DNA of 64,000 nucleotides from JAVWMQ01 sp036637375 (GCA_036637375.1 JAVWMQ010000004.1:1-64000); one strand, 5' to 3'. Shown: positions 9,291 to 19,002, numbered from the stretch's first letter. Notes: generated by a model from the letters alone, not told the origin. Numbers and translations: made by a program.

Positions 9291-10156
9291 TGGAAGGATT
9301 AATTATTAAGGGCATTGCTGGGTTTTATTACGTTAAAACCCATGATGGAAAAGTTTATCAATGTAAAGCTAGGGGGTTATTCAAAAAAAAGGGCATAACC
9401 CCTTTTGTAGGTGATAATGTGATTTTTGAAATTCTTGAAGATGGTGATGGCATTATAGATGAAATTTTACCACGCAAAAATCAATATATTAGGCCACCTA
9501 TTGCTAATATAGATATGTTTGTAGTTGTTACATCGGCAACAAGCCCACAGCCAAATCCAAGGGTTATTGATAAATTCTTAGTTATGGCAGAAAAAAGCCA
9601 AGCTGAGATAATTCTATGTATCAACAAGATTGATATTGCAACAAAAGAGGAAATTGAAAATTTAAAAGATATATATGGAAATATATATAAAATGATTTTT
9701 GTAAGTGGCGAAAAAAGTATTGGAATAGAGCAATTGAGAAATGCCTTGAGCAAAAAGAAAACGGCTTTTGCAGGGCCTTCTGGAGTTGGAAAGTCTACAT
9801 TAATTAATAAACTTGAACCAAGAATGAACCTTGAAACAGGCGAAATTAGTGCAAAAACAAACAGAGGTAAACACACAACAAGACATGTTGAAATTTTTGA
9901 TATGAGCTTTGGTGGTATGATATTTGATACACCAGGCTTTACAGCATTTGATGTTTTGGAAGCTGAAGCAGCTGAACTACAGTTTTTATATCCTGAAATG
10001 GATGACTATATTGGAGAATGTAGATTTGATAATTGTAGGCATTTAAAAGAGCCTGGATGTGCAGTTTTAAATGCTAAGGATAAGGGAGATATTCATAATT
10101 CAAGATATGAATCATATAAATCCCAAATGGAAGAAATCATAAATCAAAAGAAATAG
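9290..10156 (+). CDS. rsgA: Ribosome small subunit-dependent GTPase RsgA
   Basis: Circularly permuted GTPase that helps the late assembly of the 30S subunit. An N-terminal OB-fold (about 1-70) is followed by the permuted G motifs: NKID at 112-115, the P-loop GPSGVGKST at 162-170, then DTPG. A C-terminal zinc knuckle has the pattern C-x5-C-x-H-x5-C. The one-base overlap with the prkC stop (TGATG) suggests translational coupling. The position after prpC-prkC is conserved in Firmicutes. Confidence 0.96.
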   Translation: MEGLIIKGIAGFYYVKTHDGKVYQCKARGLFKKKGITPFVGDNVIFEILEDGDGIIDEILPRKNQYIRPPIANIDMFVVVTSATSPQPNPRVIDKFLVMAEKSQAEIILCINKIDIATKEEIENLKDIYGNIYKMIFVSGEKSIGIEQLRNALSKKKTAFAGPSGVGKSTLINKLEPRMNLETGEISAKTNRGKHTTRHVEIFDMSFGGMIFDTPGFTAFDVLEAEAAELQFLYPEMDDYIGECRFDNCRHLKEPGCAVLNAKDKGDIHNSRYESYKSQMEEIINQKK

Positions 10157-10170
10157 TGAGAGGAAATGTT

Positions 10171-10821
10171 ATGAATAAATTAGCACCGTCAATTTTGTCA
10201 GCGGATTTTAGCAGACTTGGTGAAGATGTAAAAGTAATTGAAGATGCAGGGGCACATATAATACATGTAGATGTAATGGATGGACATTTTGTCCCCAATA
10301 TTAGCTATGGAGCGACTGTAATGAAAAGCTTGTTAGGAAAAACGAATATGCCTTTTGACGTACATCTAATGATTGAAAATGCTGATCAATTCATAGAAGA
10401 TTTTGTCACTCCAAATACTGAGTATATAACAGTTCATGAGGAAGCGTGCAGACATTTACATAGGACTGTTAGCTATATTAAATCTTTTGGTATTAAGGCA
10501 GGTGTTGCAATTAATCCAGCTACACCAGTTAGTTCTTTGGAATGTATACTAGAAGATGTCGATATGGTTTTGGTTATGTCAGTGAACCCAGGGTTTGGTG
10601 GGCAAAAGTTCATACCATCATCATTAAAGAAGGTAAAAGAACTTGATGAGATTAGAAAAAAACATAACCTTAATTTTGAAATAGAGATTGATGGTGGAAT
10701 TAATTTGGACAATGTTGAAGAAGTTGTTTTGGCGGGAGTTAATATTGTAGTTGCAGGTTCATCTGTTTTTAAGGCTGATGATGTTGCTTTAAGAACTAAG
10801 GAATTTATTGGAAAAATATAG
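10171..10821 (+). CDS. rpe: Ribulose-phosphate 3-epimerase
   Basis: Interconverts ribulose 5-phosphate and xylulose 5-phosphate in the pentose phosphate pathway. TIM-barrel protein with the start NKLAPSILSADFSRLG, the HVDVMDGHFVPN metal-site motif, VNPGFGGQ and EIDGGIN. I choose the ATG at 10171, 7 bases after GAGAGG, over the GTG at 10156 that overlaps the rsgA stop; the product is 216 residues. In Bacillus thiN comes next; here an LCP gene follows instead. Confidence 0.95.
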   Translation: MNKLAPSILSADFSRLGEDVKVIEDAGAHIIHVDVMDGHFVPNISYGATVMKSLLGKTNMPFDVHLMIENADQFIEDFVTPNTEYITVHEEACRHLHRTVSYIKSFGIKAGVAINPATPVSSLECILEDVDMVLVMSVNPGFGGQKFIPSSLKKVKELDEIRKKHNLNFEIEIDGGINLDNVEEVVLAGVNIVVAGSSVFKADDVALRTKEFIGKI

Positions 10822-10839
10822 GGTTATAACGGTACTAAT

Positions 10840-12162
10840 ATGAGAGCAGATAAGCATAAAAGTAAATTTAAAAAGGTTACAAACGAATTGTTGAAGGAAA
10901 AGAAAAGTGTCAACAAGGGAGCAAAAAGTGCGAAAAAAAACACTAGAGTTAAAGCATCATTTCCAAGTAAAGATACTAGAGAATTAGCAGAGAACAAAGA
11001 AGCTGCTTTGAATCTTAAGAAGGAGTATACGGCAAAACAAGGACCGCTATCTTCAACAGAGGAAAGACGCATTAAAAGAGAACAAAAAAAGAAAAGAAAG
11101 AAAAGACTTGGATGTATAATTCCACTTGTATTAGTGTTATGCTTAATCATCACTGGTGGTGTAGTAGCTAAAAAAGGTTATAATTACGTTTATGGTAAAT
11201 TAGAAAAGATGAATCATAAAGAAGTAAACAAAGATGATTTGGAAATATCAAAAAGGAGTAGCAATGATTTAAAAGATTTTAGGAATATTGCTATTCTTGG
11301 GATTGATACTCGTGAAGGAGAAGACGATGAAACTTGTAGAACTGATGCAATAATTATGGCAACAGTGGACAAAAAATCCAAAAAAATCAAGTTAACATCA
11401 ATAGACAGAGATACATACTGGACAGTAGACGAGGTTGGAGTAAAAAGATTAGATAAAACTAATCATGCTCACGCATACGGTGGACCAGCTGGAACTATGA
11501 GAGCTTTAAATAGAAATGCAGACTTAAATGTAGATGGTTTTGTTAGAGTTAATTGGAAAACAGTTGCAGATACGGTAGATGCTATGGGAGGTCTTGTATT
11601 ACCAATTAAAGATTATGAAATAAACGAAATGAATAAGTATATTAGAGATACAAATAAAAATCTTCATGGCGATGATACACCAATTACAAAAGCAGGTAAA
11701 CAAAAGTTAAATGGAATACAGGCTGTAACTTATTGCAGAATAAGAAAAGTTGGAAATGGAGATACAGAGAGAGCTGAAAGAATGAGAAGAACTCTTGAAG
11801 CATGTATTTCTAAGGTGAAAACTATGAGCTTTAAAGAAATTGATGCGATGGCTGATAAAATTTTGCCTGAAATAACGACTAATTTAACATCAAAAGAAAT
11901 CATAAGACTTATGATTACTGCTGCAAGATGTAAAATTGAAAATAGTGGAGGTTTTCCATATGTTTCTGACGGAAAAGTAATAAACGGGGTTTGGTACACG
12001 CCGCCAATAACGTTAGAAAAAAATGTAATAGAGTTGCATAAAAGATTATTTGGGCAAAAAGATTATGTACCAAGTGAAGAAGTGCAGCTAATCAACAACG
12101 AGATTATACAAGCTACAGGCTTTGATGGTACGGGGTATCCAGAACCAGGAGAGGAAAATTAA
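10840..12162 (+). CDS. LytR-CpsA-Psr family cell-wall polymer ligase
   Basis: LCP proteins attach teichoic-acid-like or capsular polymers to peptidoglycan outside the membrane. The 440-residue protein has a very basic cytoplasmic leader of about 88 residues, one membrane helix at about 90-110, and an LCP domain from about 145 with the NIAILGIDTR start, the CRTDAIIM block, SIDRDTYW and the YCRIRK...ER arginine motif. The cytoplasmic leader is longer than in many LCP proteins. No strong ribosome site precedes the ATG. It overlaps the next gene by one base, and the exporter genes that follow suggest it ligates the polymer they export. Confidence 0.9.
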   Translation: MRADKHKSKFKKVTNELLKEKKSVNKGAKSAKKNTRVKASFPSKDTRELAENKEAALNLKKEYTAKQGPLSSTEERRIKREQKKKRKKRLGCIIPLVLVLCLIITGGVVAKKGYNYVYGKLEKMNHKEVNKDDLEISKRSSNDLKDFRNIAILGIDTREGEDDETCRTDAIIMATVDKKSKKIKLTSIDRDTYWTVDEVGVKRLDKTNHAHAYGGPAGTMRALNRNADLNVDGFVRVNWKTVADTVDAMGGLVLPIKDYEINEMNKYIRDTNKNLHGDDTPITKAGKQKLNGIQAVTYCRIRKVGNGDTERAERMRRTLEACISKVKTMSFKEIDAMADKILPEITTNLTSKEIIRLMITAARCKIENSGGFPYVSDGKVINGVWYTPPITLEKNVIELHKRLFGQKDYVPSEEVQLINNEIIQATGFDGTGYPEPGEEN

Positions 12163-12965
12163 TGGAATTAATAAATATAGTCAAAGAGCATATTGAGTGG
12201 AGACACCAAATATTCAAATTGGCAAAGTCGGATTTAAGAAAAACTTATAGTGGAGCGGCATTAGGCTGGGCATGGGCAGTTATTAAACCAACTATAACCA
12301 TATTTATCTATTGGTTTGCTTTCTCTGTAGGACTTAGGAATCGTGCAGGTATTGAAGGTTTCCCATTCTTTTTATGGTTAATTGCAGGAATTATTTCATG
12401 GTTCTATATGCAGGAAATGTGGTCAATGGGACCTATGATAATGAGGAAATACAAGTTTTTGATTACAAAGATGAAGTTTCCAACGTCTACAATACCGACG
12501 TTTTTTAGCTTGTCAAGTATAGTTGTTCATCTATTTTTGTTAGGCCTTGTAGTAATAATTTACATTATTGCGGGATATGGTGTTTCGATTTATTACATTC
12601 AAATACCATTTTATATGCTTATGATGTTCTTGATGTTCACTGGATGGGGACTTTTTTCCTCAGTTCTTGGTGCTATGAGCAAGGACTTTTCAAACTTGAT
12701 TAAATCCTTTACATTGGCATTGTTTTGGCTATCTGGAATTATGTGGCCAATTTCAAATATTAGCAGTGTTTGGGGGCAAAGATTATTGCAGTTAAACCCT
12801 GTTACATATATTGTTGAAGGATATAGAAACTGTTTTGTTCATCACGTGTGGTTTTTTGAGCAACCAAAGGTTTTGCTTTTATTTGTTGCAGAACTAGTTA
12901 TTATGTGGGCATTTGCGATAGTTATGTACAAAAAACTAAAGAAAGAAATGCCAGATGTGCTATAG
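12162..12965 (+). CDS. ABC-2 type permease, TagG/Wzm-like polymer exporter
   Basis: Integral membrane half of an exporter for wall teichoic acid or an O-antigen-like glycan. The 267-residue protein has about six hydrophobic helices and the ABC-2 layout with the typical N-terminus (LAKSDLRKTYSGAALGWAW) and the GIMWPIS and LNPVTYIVEGYR blocks of TagG and Wzm. Its ATG overlaps the LCP stop (TAATG) and the ATPase gene starts 12 bases after it. The substrate cannot be read from sequence. Confidence 0.9.
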   Translation: MELINIVKEHIEWRHQIFKLAKSDLRKTYSGAALGWAWAVIKPTITIFIYWFAFSVGLRNRAGIEGFPFFLWLIAGIISWFYMQEMWSMGPMIMRKYKFLITKMKFPTSTIPTFFSLSSIVVHLFLLGLVVIIYIIAGYGVSIYYIQIPFYMLMMFLMFTGWGLFSSVLGAMSKDFSNLIKSFTLALFWLSGIMWPISNISSVWGQRLLQLNPVTYIVEGYRNCFVHHVWFFEQPKVLLLFVAELVIMWAFAIVMYKKLKKEMPDVL

Positions 12966-12977
12966 GAGAAAATTTAC

Positions 12978-13706
12978 ATGGGAAATACAGTTATAGAATT
13001 TAAAAATGTTTCTAAAATATATAAACTATATAAGAATGACAAAATGAGATTGCTTAGTGCATTCTTTAAGAATATAAAGTACAAAGAAAAAATGGCAGTA
13101 CAGAATTTAAGTTTTACTGTAAAAAAAGGAGAAGCAGTTGCATTGTTTGGAAAAAACGGAGCAGGAAAATCGACTGTTTTAAAAATGATTACTGAGGTAA
13201 CATATCCTACAAAGGGTGAAGTTATAATTAACGGTAGAGTTAGTGCTTTGCTAGAATTAACATCTGGATTTGATAGAGAACTTTCTGGTAGAGAAAATAT
13301 TTATCTAAAAGGACAATTAATGGGGCTCAAGGACAAAGAAATTAAATTAGTTGAGCAAACTATAATAGATTTTGCAGAACTAGGGGACTATATTGATCAA
13401 CCAGTTAGATCTTATTCAAGTGGAATGAAGGCTAGATTAGGATTTGGCATTAATGTAAATATTAATCCAGAAATATTAATTGTAGATGAAGCTTTAAGCG
13501 TTGGAGATGCGTCTTTTAGAAAAAAATGTTTAAAAAAGGTAAATGAAATAATGGACAAAGACGATATAACTTTATTATTTGTTACTCACTCAACTAAAAC
13601 CGCTAGAGAATTTTGCAAGCGTGGAATTGTGTTAAAAAAGGGTAAGTTAATACTGGATGGAGACATTGAGGAGGCTATTACAGCTTATAAAAAGGCAAAT
13701 AAGTAA
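12978..13706 (+). CDS. ABC transporter ATPase, TagH/Wzt-like
   Basis: Energises polymer export with the permease encoded just upstream. The 242-residue protein has the Walker A sequence GKNGAGKST, the signature YSSGMKARLGFG and the Walker B sequence ILIVDEALSVGD, all of the teichoic-acid/O-antigen exporter subfamily. It ends soon after the nucleotide-binding domain, so it lacks the C-terminal carbohydrate-binding extension of long Wzt and TagH proteins. That suggests the glycan end need not be recognised. RBS GGAG lies 10 bases before the ATG. Confidence 0.92.
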   Translation: MGNTVIEFKNVSKIYKLYKNDKMRLLSAFFKNIKYKEKMAVQNLSFTVKKGEAVALFGKNGAGKSTVLKMITEVTYPTKGEVIINGRVSALLELTSGFDRELSGRENIYLKGQLMGLKDKEIKLVEQTIIDFAELGDYIDQPVRSYSSGMKARLGFGINVNINPEILIVDEALSVGDASFRKKCLKKVNEIMDKDDITLLFVTHSTKTAREFCKRGIVLKKGKLILDGDIEEAITAYKKANK

Positions 13707-13717
13707 TAGAAGTGATA

Positions 13718-14785
13718 ATGAAAAGTGATAAACTAAATTTATTAATATTATTCGGTGGTATTTCTTTGGAGCATGAAGTTTCGTGCATGTCAGCGGCATC
13801 TATTTTAAAGAATATTGATAAGGATAAGTATGAAATAACTACTGTTGGGATTACTAAAGAGGGAACATGGCTAATGACGGAGGCTTCGGCAGACGAAATT
13901 CAAAATGGAACTTGGCAAGATCATAAGATGAATAAGGTTGGTAATCTTCTTCTTTCAAGAGAACCGAGTGGATTCAAACTTGATGATGGAACTTTAATAA
14001 AATTCGATTGTGTTTTTCCAATTATGCATGGCAAATATGGTGAAGATGGAGCGATGCAAGGTGTATTTGAAGTTGCAGGGATTCCATATGTTGGGCCTAA
14101 AGTTTTGGCAAGCTCAACAGGAATGGACAAGATTATGTCTAAGCTTGTAATTGCAAATACGGGAATTAAACAGGCAGATTACTATGATACAGATAGATAT
14201 AATTTTTCTAGTAATCCACTTGGAGAGCTTGAGGCAATTGAAAAAAGGTTTGGCGGAAAGTATCCACTATTTGTTAAGCCTGCAAATACAGGATCTTCAG
14301 TAGGAGTTACAAAAGTCAACAATGACAGAGAACTTTTTGAAGGAATTAAAATAGCAGCAGAAATTGACCATAGAATTTTAATTGAGAGAGGTGTTTCTGG
14401 TAGAGAAATTGAGGTTGCGGTTCTCGGTAACAGGAAACCACAAGCTTCAGTTGTTGGTGAGATAATAGCGGCAAATGAGTTTTATGATTATGAAGCAAAA
14501 TATAAAAATGCTGAATCAAAAACAAAAATCATTGATGATTTGCCAGTTGAAGAATTAGATAGAATTCGTGAAACAGCGATTTCAATATATAAACGTTTTT
14601 CGTGTAGAGGATTCACTAGAGTTGATTTCTTTTATACGGAAGAAGGAGAATTGATTTTTAATGAAATCAATACCATTCCTGGATTTACCATTATTAGTAT
14701 GTATCCTAAACTTTGGGAAGAAACAGGAATTGAATATGGAGAGTTAATAGATAGACTTATAGAACTTGCGATGGAGGAAATATAA
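13718..14785 (+). CDS. ddl: D-alanine-D-alanine ligase
   Basis: ATP-grasp enzyme that makes the D-Ala-D-Ala end of the peptidoglycan precursor. Family landmarks are the GGISLEHEVS start, FPIMHGKYGEDGAMQG, FVKPANTGSSVG and FNEINTIPGF. The EFYDYEAKY block carries the Tyr typical of D-Ala-D-Ala enzymes, so I do not read it as a D-lactate (VanA-type) ligase. The start is uncertain: ATG at 13718 or an in-frame GTG at 13712, with only a weak AGAAG nearby. The end overlaps the ribosome site of thrS. Neighbours are wall-polymer genes. Confidence 0.94.
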   Translation: MKSDKLNLLILFGGISLEHEVSCMSAASILKNIDKDKYEITTVGITKEGTWLMTEASADEIQNGTWQDHKMNKVGNLLLSREPSGFKLDDGTLIKFDCVFPIMHGKYGEDGAMQGVFEVAGIPYVGPKVLASSTGMDKIMSKLVIANTGIKQADYYDTDRYNFSSNPLGELEAIEKRFGGKYPLFVKPANTGSSVGVTKVNNDRELFEGIKIAAEIDHRILIERGVSGREIEVAVLGNRKPQASVVGEIIAANEFYDYEAKYKNAESKTKIIDDLPVEELDRIRETAISIYKRFSCRGFTRVDFFYTEEGELIFNEINTIPGFTIISMYPKLWEETGIEYGELIDRLIELAMEEI

Positions 14786-14786
14786 A

Positions 14787-16535
14787 ATGGCAAAACAAAC
14801 AATTGATTTTAATAACGAAGAAATGAGAAATGCGTATAGACATACAACTTCTCATATTTTAGCACAGGCAGTAAAGACACTATGGCCAGAAGCAAAGCTT
14901 GCAATTGGACCTGCTATTGATAACGGGTTTTATTATGACTTTGATTTAGAACATAAATTTACTGACGATGACTTAAAGAAAATCGAAAAAGAAATGAAAA
15001 AGATTATTAAAGCTGGTCTTCCGCTTGAAAAATACGAAATGTCAAGGGAAGAAGCAATTAAAACTATGAAAGATCTTGGAGAAGATTATAAGGTGGAGTT
15101 AATTGAAGACCTTCCAGAAGATGAAATTCTATCATTTTACAAACAGGGAGATTTCTTTGATTTATGTGCTGGTCCTCATATGGAAAAAACAAGCAACATC
15201 AAGGCTGTTAAGTTAACAAGTGTTGCGGGTGCATATTGGAGAGGCGATTCTGACAGAAAAATGCTTCAGAGAATTTATGGTACATCATTCCCAAGCCAGG
15301 AAGAATTAGATGAATACTTAAAGAAAATTGAAGAAGCAAAGAAGAGAGACCACCGTAAAATTGGTAAGGAAATGGATTTGTTTGCAATCTATGAAGAAGG
15401 TCCAGGATTCCCATTCTTCATGCCTAAAGGTATGGTTCTTAGAAACGAATTGGAACGTTTTTGGAGAGAAATTCATAAATTAAATGGTTATGAAGAAATC
15501 AAAACACCTTTAATTCTAAATGAAGATTTATGGCATACATCAGGACACTGGGATAACTACAAGGATAATATGTACTTTACTAAAATTGATGGTGAAGATT
15601 ATGCAATTAAACCTATGAACTGCCCAGGATCAATGCTTGCGTACAAGAGAAAAATGTACTCATATAGAGATTTTCCAATGAGAGTTGGTGAACTAGGACA
15701 GGTTCATAGACATGAGCTTTCAGGTGCACTTCATGGATTAATGAGAGTTAGAACATTTACTCAAGATGATGCTCATATATTCATGCTTCCTGAACAAATC
15801 AAAGAAGAAATCAAAGGCGTAATTAGATTAATCGATTATGTTTATAGCGATATATTTGGATTTAAGTATCACATTGAATTATCAACAAGACCAGAAAAGA
15901 AATTTATTGGTACAGTTGAATTATGGGATAAAGCTACAGATGCTCTTAGAGAAGCCATGGAAGAAGAAGGTTTAGAATACATTATCAATGAAGGTGATGG
16001 TGCTTTTTATGGTCCTAAATTAGACTTCCACTTAGAAGATTCTATTGGCAGAACTTGGCAGTGTGGAACTATTCAGCTAGACTACATGATGCCAGAAAGA
16101 TTTGATTTAACATACGTTGGATCTGATGGTGAAAAACATAGACCAGTAATGATTCATAGAGTAATATTTGGTTCAATTGAAAGATTTATTGGAATTTTGA
16201 CAGAACATTATGCTGGTAAATTCCCTCTATGGTTAGCTCCAGTTCAGGTTAAACTACTAACTGTAGCTGAAAGTTTTGAGCCTTATGCAAGAAAGGTTGC
16301 TAAGGTATTAGAAGCGGCTGGCATTAGAGTTGAACTTGATGTTAGAAATGAAAAGATTGGATATAAGCTAAGAGAAGCTAGAAATGAAAGAGTTACTTAT
16401 ATCGGAATTATTGGTGAAAGAGAAGCAGAAGCTGAATCTTTAACTTTACGTCATAACGTTGAAGGCGAAATTGGCGAGATGAAACTTGATGAGTTTAAAG
16501 AAAAGCTTATTAAGGAAATTGGGGATAAGAAATAA
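14787..16535 (+). CDS. thrS: Threonyl-tRNA synthetase without TGS domain
   Basis: Charges tRNA(Thr). The ATG at 14787, 9 bases after GGAGG, gives 582 residues; most bacterial ThrS proteins have about 640. The protein starts directly at the editing domain (HTTSHILAQ, later DLCAGPH and VAGAYWRGDS, so proofreading looks intact), and the usual N-terminal TGS domain of about 60 residues is missing. The class II core (PMNCPGSM, motif 2 HRHELSGALHGL, motif 3 IHRVIFGSIERF) and the anticodon-binding domain are complete. Because ddl lies immediately upstream there is no room for a lost TGS exon, and no T-box leader is present. Confidence 0.95.
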   Translation: MAKQTIDFNNEEMRNAYRHTTSHILAQAVKTLWPEAKLAIGPAIDNGFYYDFDLEHKFTDDDLKKIEKEMKKIIKAGLPLEKYEMSREEAIKTMKDLGEDYKVELIEDLPEDEILSFYKQGDFFDLCAGPHMEKTSNIKAVKLTSVAGAYWRGDSDRKMLQRIYGTSFPSQEELDEYLKKIEEAKKRDHRKIGKEMDLFAIYEEGPGFPFFMPKGMVLRNELERFWREIHKLNGYEEIKTPLILNEDLWHTSGHWDNYKDNMYFTKIDGEDYAIKPMNCPGSMLAYKRKMYSYRDFPMRVGELGQVHRHELSGALHGLMRVRTFTQDDAHIFMLPEQIKEEIKGVIRLIDYVYSDIFGFKYHIELSTRPEKKFIGTVELWDKATDALREAMEEEGLEYIINEGDGAFYGPKLDFHLEDSIGRTWQCGTIQLDYMMPERFDLTYVGSDGEKHRPVMIHRVIFGSIERFIGILTEHYAGKFPLWLAPVQVKLLTVAESFEPYARKVAKVLEAAGIRVELDVRNEKIGYKLREARNERVTYIGIIGEREAEAESLTLRHNVEGEIGEMKLDEFKEKLIKEIGDKK

Positions 16536-17536
16536 TGGATGTTCAGAAAAAAAGTAAGAAGCCGATTATAATATTTGTCAGTATAATCACAGGGATAATT
16601 GTTCTAGGTATTATAACTGCGGGTATTTCTTTTGACTTTGCAGTTGACGAGGATGGAGGCAACTCAGGAAGCGATGCTGTTGCAAATGTTTCTGAGGATT
16701 TCATTGCATCACTTAGTGTTCAAGGAGCCATTTCAGGATCATCAAATTCCATAGAAGATAGTGATTATGATCATCAGTTTATGCTTGACTCAATAGACGG
16801 ACTAATGGCCAATGCACATAACAAAGGACTGTTTCTATTTGTAAATTCTCCAGGTGGGGGAGTTTATGAAAGTGATGAACTTTATCTAAAGATCATGAAG
16901 TACAAAGAAGTCACTAATAGACCAGTATATGCATACTTTGGATCAACTGCGGCTTCTGGAGGATACTATATATCGGCAGGAGCAGACAAAATAATTGCAA
17001 ATCGTAATTGTTTAACTGGTTCAATAGGTGTAACTATAGGAACTGTTTATGATGTGAGTGGATTTTTGGAAAAACATGGAATCAAACACCAAACTATAAC
17101 ATCTGGAAAGAATAAGGCAATGGGATCTCCTGTTGATAAGCTAACTAAGGAGCAAAGAGCTATTTACCAATCAGTTGTAGATGAAAGTTATGATCAATTT
17201 ACATCTATTGTTGCAGATGGTAGAGATATGCCAATTAAGACTGTTCGTAAAATTGCTGATGGACGAGTATATACTGCTAAACAAGCAAAAAAGAATGGGC
17301 TTATAGATGATATAGCAACTAGAGACGAAGCGTTAGCACTTATGATGGAAGATGAAAACTTATTAGGTGTAGAGGTAAAACAATTTGCCCCTGCAAAAAA
17401 AGACTTTATTAGCAAACTTCTAGGTTCTGCTAAGAGTTTCACTAAATCAGGTGTAAATGATCTCGATAAATTGCTTAATATTGGGCAGAATGAGGGTGGA
17501 CTAGAGATTAATTATATAAGCGATATTCTGAAATAA
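16535..17536 (+). CDS. sppA: Signal peptide peptidase SppA (S49 family)
   Basis: Membrane-bound serine protease that degrades leftover signal peptides. One N-terminal membrane helix (about residues 10-32) anchors a 333-residue protein with the single S49 domain of the short Bacillus type. The catalytic dyad appears as Ser141 (AASGGYY) and Lys192 (SGKNKAMGSP), the same order and about the same spacing as in Bacillus SppA. The start overlaps the thrS stop (TAATGG), so it is likely expressed with thrS, and a terminator follows. Confidence 0.92.
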   Translation: MDVQKKSKKPIIIFVSIITGIIVLGIITAGISFDFAVDEDGGNSGSDAVANVSEDFIASLSVQGAISGSSNSIEDSDYDHQFMLDSIDGLMANAHNKGLFLFVNSPGGGVYESDELYLKIMKYKEVTNRPVYAYFGSTAASGGYYISAGADKIIANRNCLTGSIGVTIGTVYDVSGFLEKHGIKHQTITSGKNKAMGSPVDKLTKEQRAIYQSVVDESYDQFTSIVADGRDMPIKTVRKIADGRVYTAKQAKKNGLIDDIATRDEALALMMEDENLLGVEVKQFAPAKKDFISKLLGSAKSFTKSGVNDLDKLLNIGQNEGGLEINYISDILK

Positions 17537-17560
17537 AAAGTAAACTATTGACTATAATGA

Positions 17561-17591
17561 AACGCTACTGATGATATTTAGTAGCGTTTTT
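17561..17591 (+). terminator. Intrinsic terminator after sppA
   Basis: Perfect 9-bp stem AACGCTACT/AGTAGCGTT with a 10-base loop, followed by a T run, 25 bases after the sppA stop. It separates the long upstream transcript from the MATE gene. Confidence 0.85.
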
Positions 17592-17617
17592 GTATGAATT
17601 GACAAAAGAGAGAAAGA

Positions 17618-18982
17618 ATGGAAAGAGAAAATAAACTGGGAATTGAACCTATAAATAAATTGATTTTAACCATGGCATTACCAGCAGTGGCTGCACAGCT
17701 GGTAAATGTTTTTTACAATATTGTAGATAGAATGTATATTGGACATATAGCTGATATTGGACCTTTTGCATTAACAGGTCTTGGCCTTTGTTTGCCAATA
17801 ACTATGGGAATATTAGCCTTTAGCGCTTTTGTAGGTGCGGGAGGTGCTCCTTTAGCAGCAATTGAATTGGGGAGAAAAAATAAGGAACAGGCCGAAAGAA
17901 TTTTAGGTAATGGAGTAACTATGATAGTTACATTATCAATAATTTTATCCGTTGTTATTATAATTGCCAAAAAACCGTTGCTCTACGCATTTGGGGCTAG
18001 CGACATTACATATACTTATGCAAATGAGTATTTGTCAATATATGGGCTCGGCACGATATTTGTTATGATTTCACTTGGTTTAAATAACTTTATAATTTGC
18101 CAAGGACAATCAAAAACCGCTATGATTTCGGTATTAATAGGTGCGGCACTTAATATTATTCTTGACCCAATATTTATATTTTTGCTAGACATGGGAGTTA
18201 CAGGTGCAGCAATTGCAACTGTAATATCTCAGTTTGTAAGTTCTGTTTGGATAGTTAGATTTCTTATCTCAAAAAAAAGTGAAATAAAGATCAAAAAGCA
18301 AAACTTAAAGGTGAATCCAAAGGTATTAGCTGCAATAATGGCCCTTGGTATTTCACCGTTTATTATGCAGATTACAGAAAGTATTGTTAATATAACATTT
18401 AATGTTGGACTGCAAAAGTATGGCGGCGATTTGTATGTAGGGGCAATGACTATTATGCAAAGTGTAATGCAGCTTGTTGTTATACCAGTAATGGGGCTAA
18501 CTCAGGGGACTCAGCCAATCATAAGTTATAATTATGGTGCAAATAATTTTGATAGAGTAAAGGAAGCATTCAAAAAAATATTGATAATTACAGTATTGAT
18601 AACTACAGCTGCAACATTATGTACATGGGTTTTCCCTCAAATATTTGCTAGAATATTTACTACAAACGGAGAACTAATTGATTTGGTTTCTAAGCTACTA
18701 CCTATTTTTATGGCTGGAATATTTATTTTTGGCGTTCAAATGGCTTGTCAATCAGCGTTTATGGGTATGGGGCAGGCAAAAATTTCATTGTTCTTAGCAT
18801 TGCTTAGAAAGGTATTTTTACTGATTCCATTGGCTATTATTTTGCCAATGTTTGTAGGTGTAAAAGGGATTATAATTGCAGAGCCAATATCTGATATCAT
18901 AGCAGCAGTGACAACAGGAACAATTTTCCTTTTATACATAAAGAAACTTTTTAGAAATCAAAATAAAAGTGAAATTAATTAA
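17618..18982 (+). CDS. MATE family multidrug/cation antiporter
   Basis: Membrane exporter of the MATE (DinF/NorM) family that uses Na+ or H+ gradients to expel cationic compounds. The 454-residue protein has about 12 hydrophobic segments in two homologous halves and the family's opening (LILTMALPAVAAQLVNVFYNIVDRMYIGH) compressed near the N-terminus, with PVMGLTQGTQPIISYNYGA opening the second half. GAGAGAAAG precedes the ATG. It stands alone between a terminator and the SRP operon promoter. The substrate is unknown. Confidence 0.92.
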   Translation: MERENKLGIEPINKLILTMALPAVAAQLVNVFYNIVDRMYIGHIADIGPFALTGLGLCLPITMGILAFSAFVGAGGAPLAAIELGRKNKEQAERILGNGVTMIVTLSIILSVVIIIAKKPLLYAFGASDITYTYANEYLSIYGLGTIFVMISLGLNNFIICQGQSKTAMISVLIGAALNIILDPIFIFLLDMGVTGAAIATVISQFVSSVWIVRFLISKKSEIKIKKQNLKVNPKVLAAIMALGISPFIMQITESIVNITFNVGLQKYGGDLYVGAMTIMQSVMQLVVIPVMGLTQGTQPIISYNYGANNFDRVKEAFKKILIITVLITTAATLCTWVFPQIFARIFTTNGELIDLVSKLLPIFMAGIFIFGVQMACQSAFMGMGQAKISLFLALLRKVFLLIPLAIILPMFVGVKGIIIAEPISDIIAAVTTGTIFLLYIKKLFRNQNKSEIN

Positions 18983-19002
18983 TAACCTTCAAGTAAAATA
19001 AC

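Noticed and set aside
13718..14785. VanA-type D-Ala-D-Lac ligase
   Set aside because: The EFYDYEAKY block has the Tyr of normal Ddl enzymes, and no vanH or vanX is nearby.
14740..14787. T-box leader before thrS
   Set aside because: ddl runs up to the thrS ribosome site, leaving no leader.
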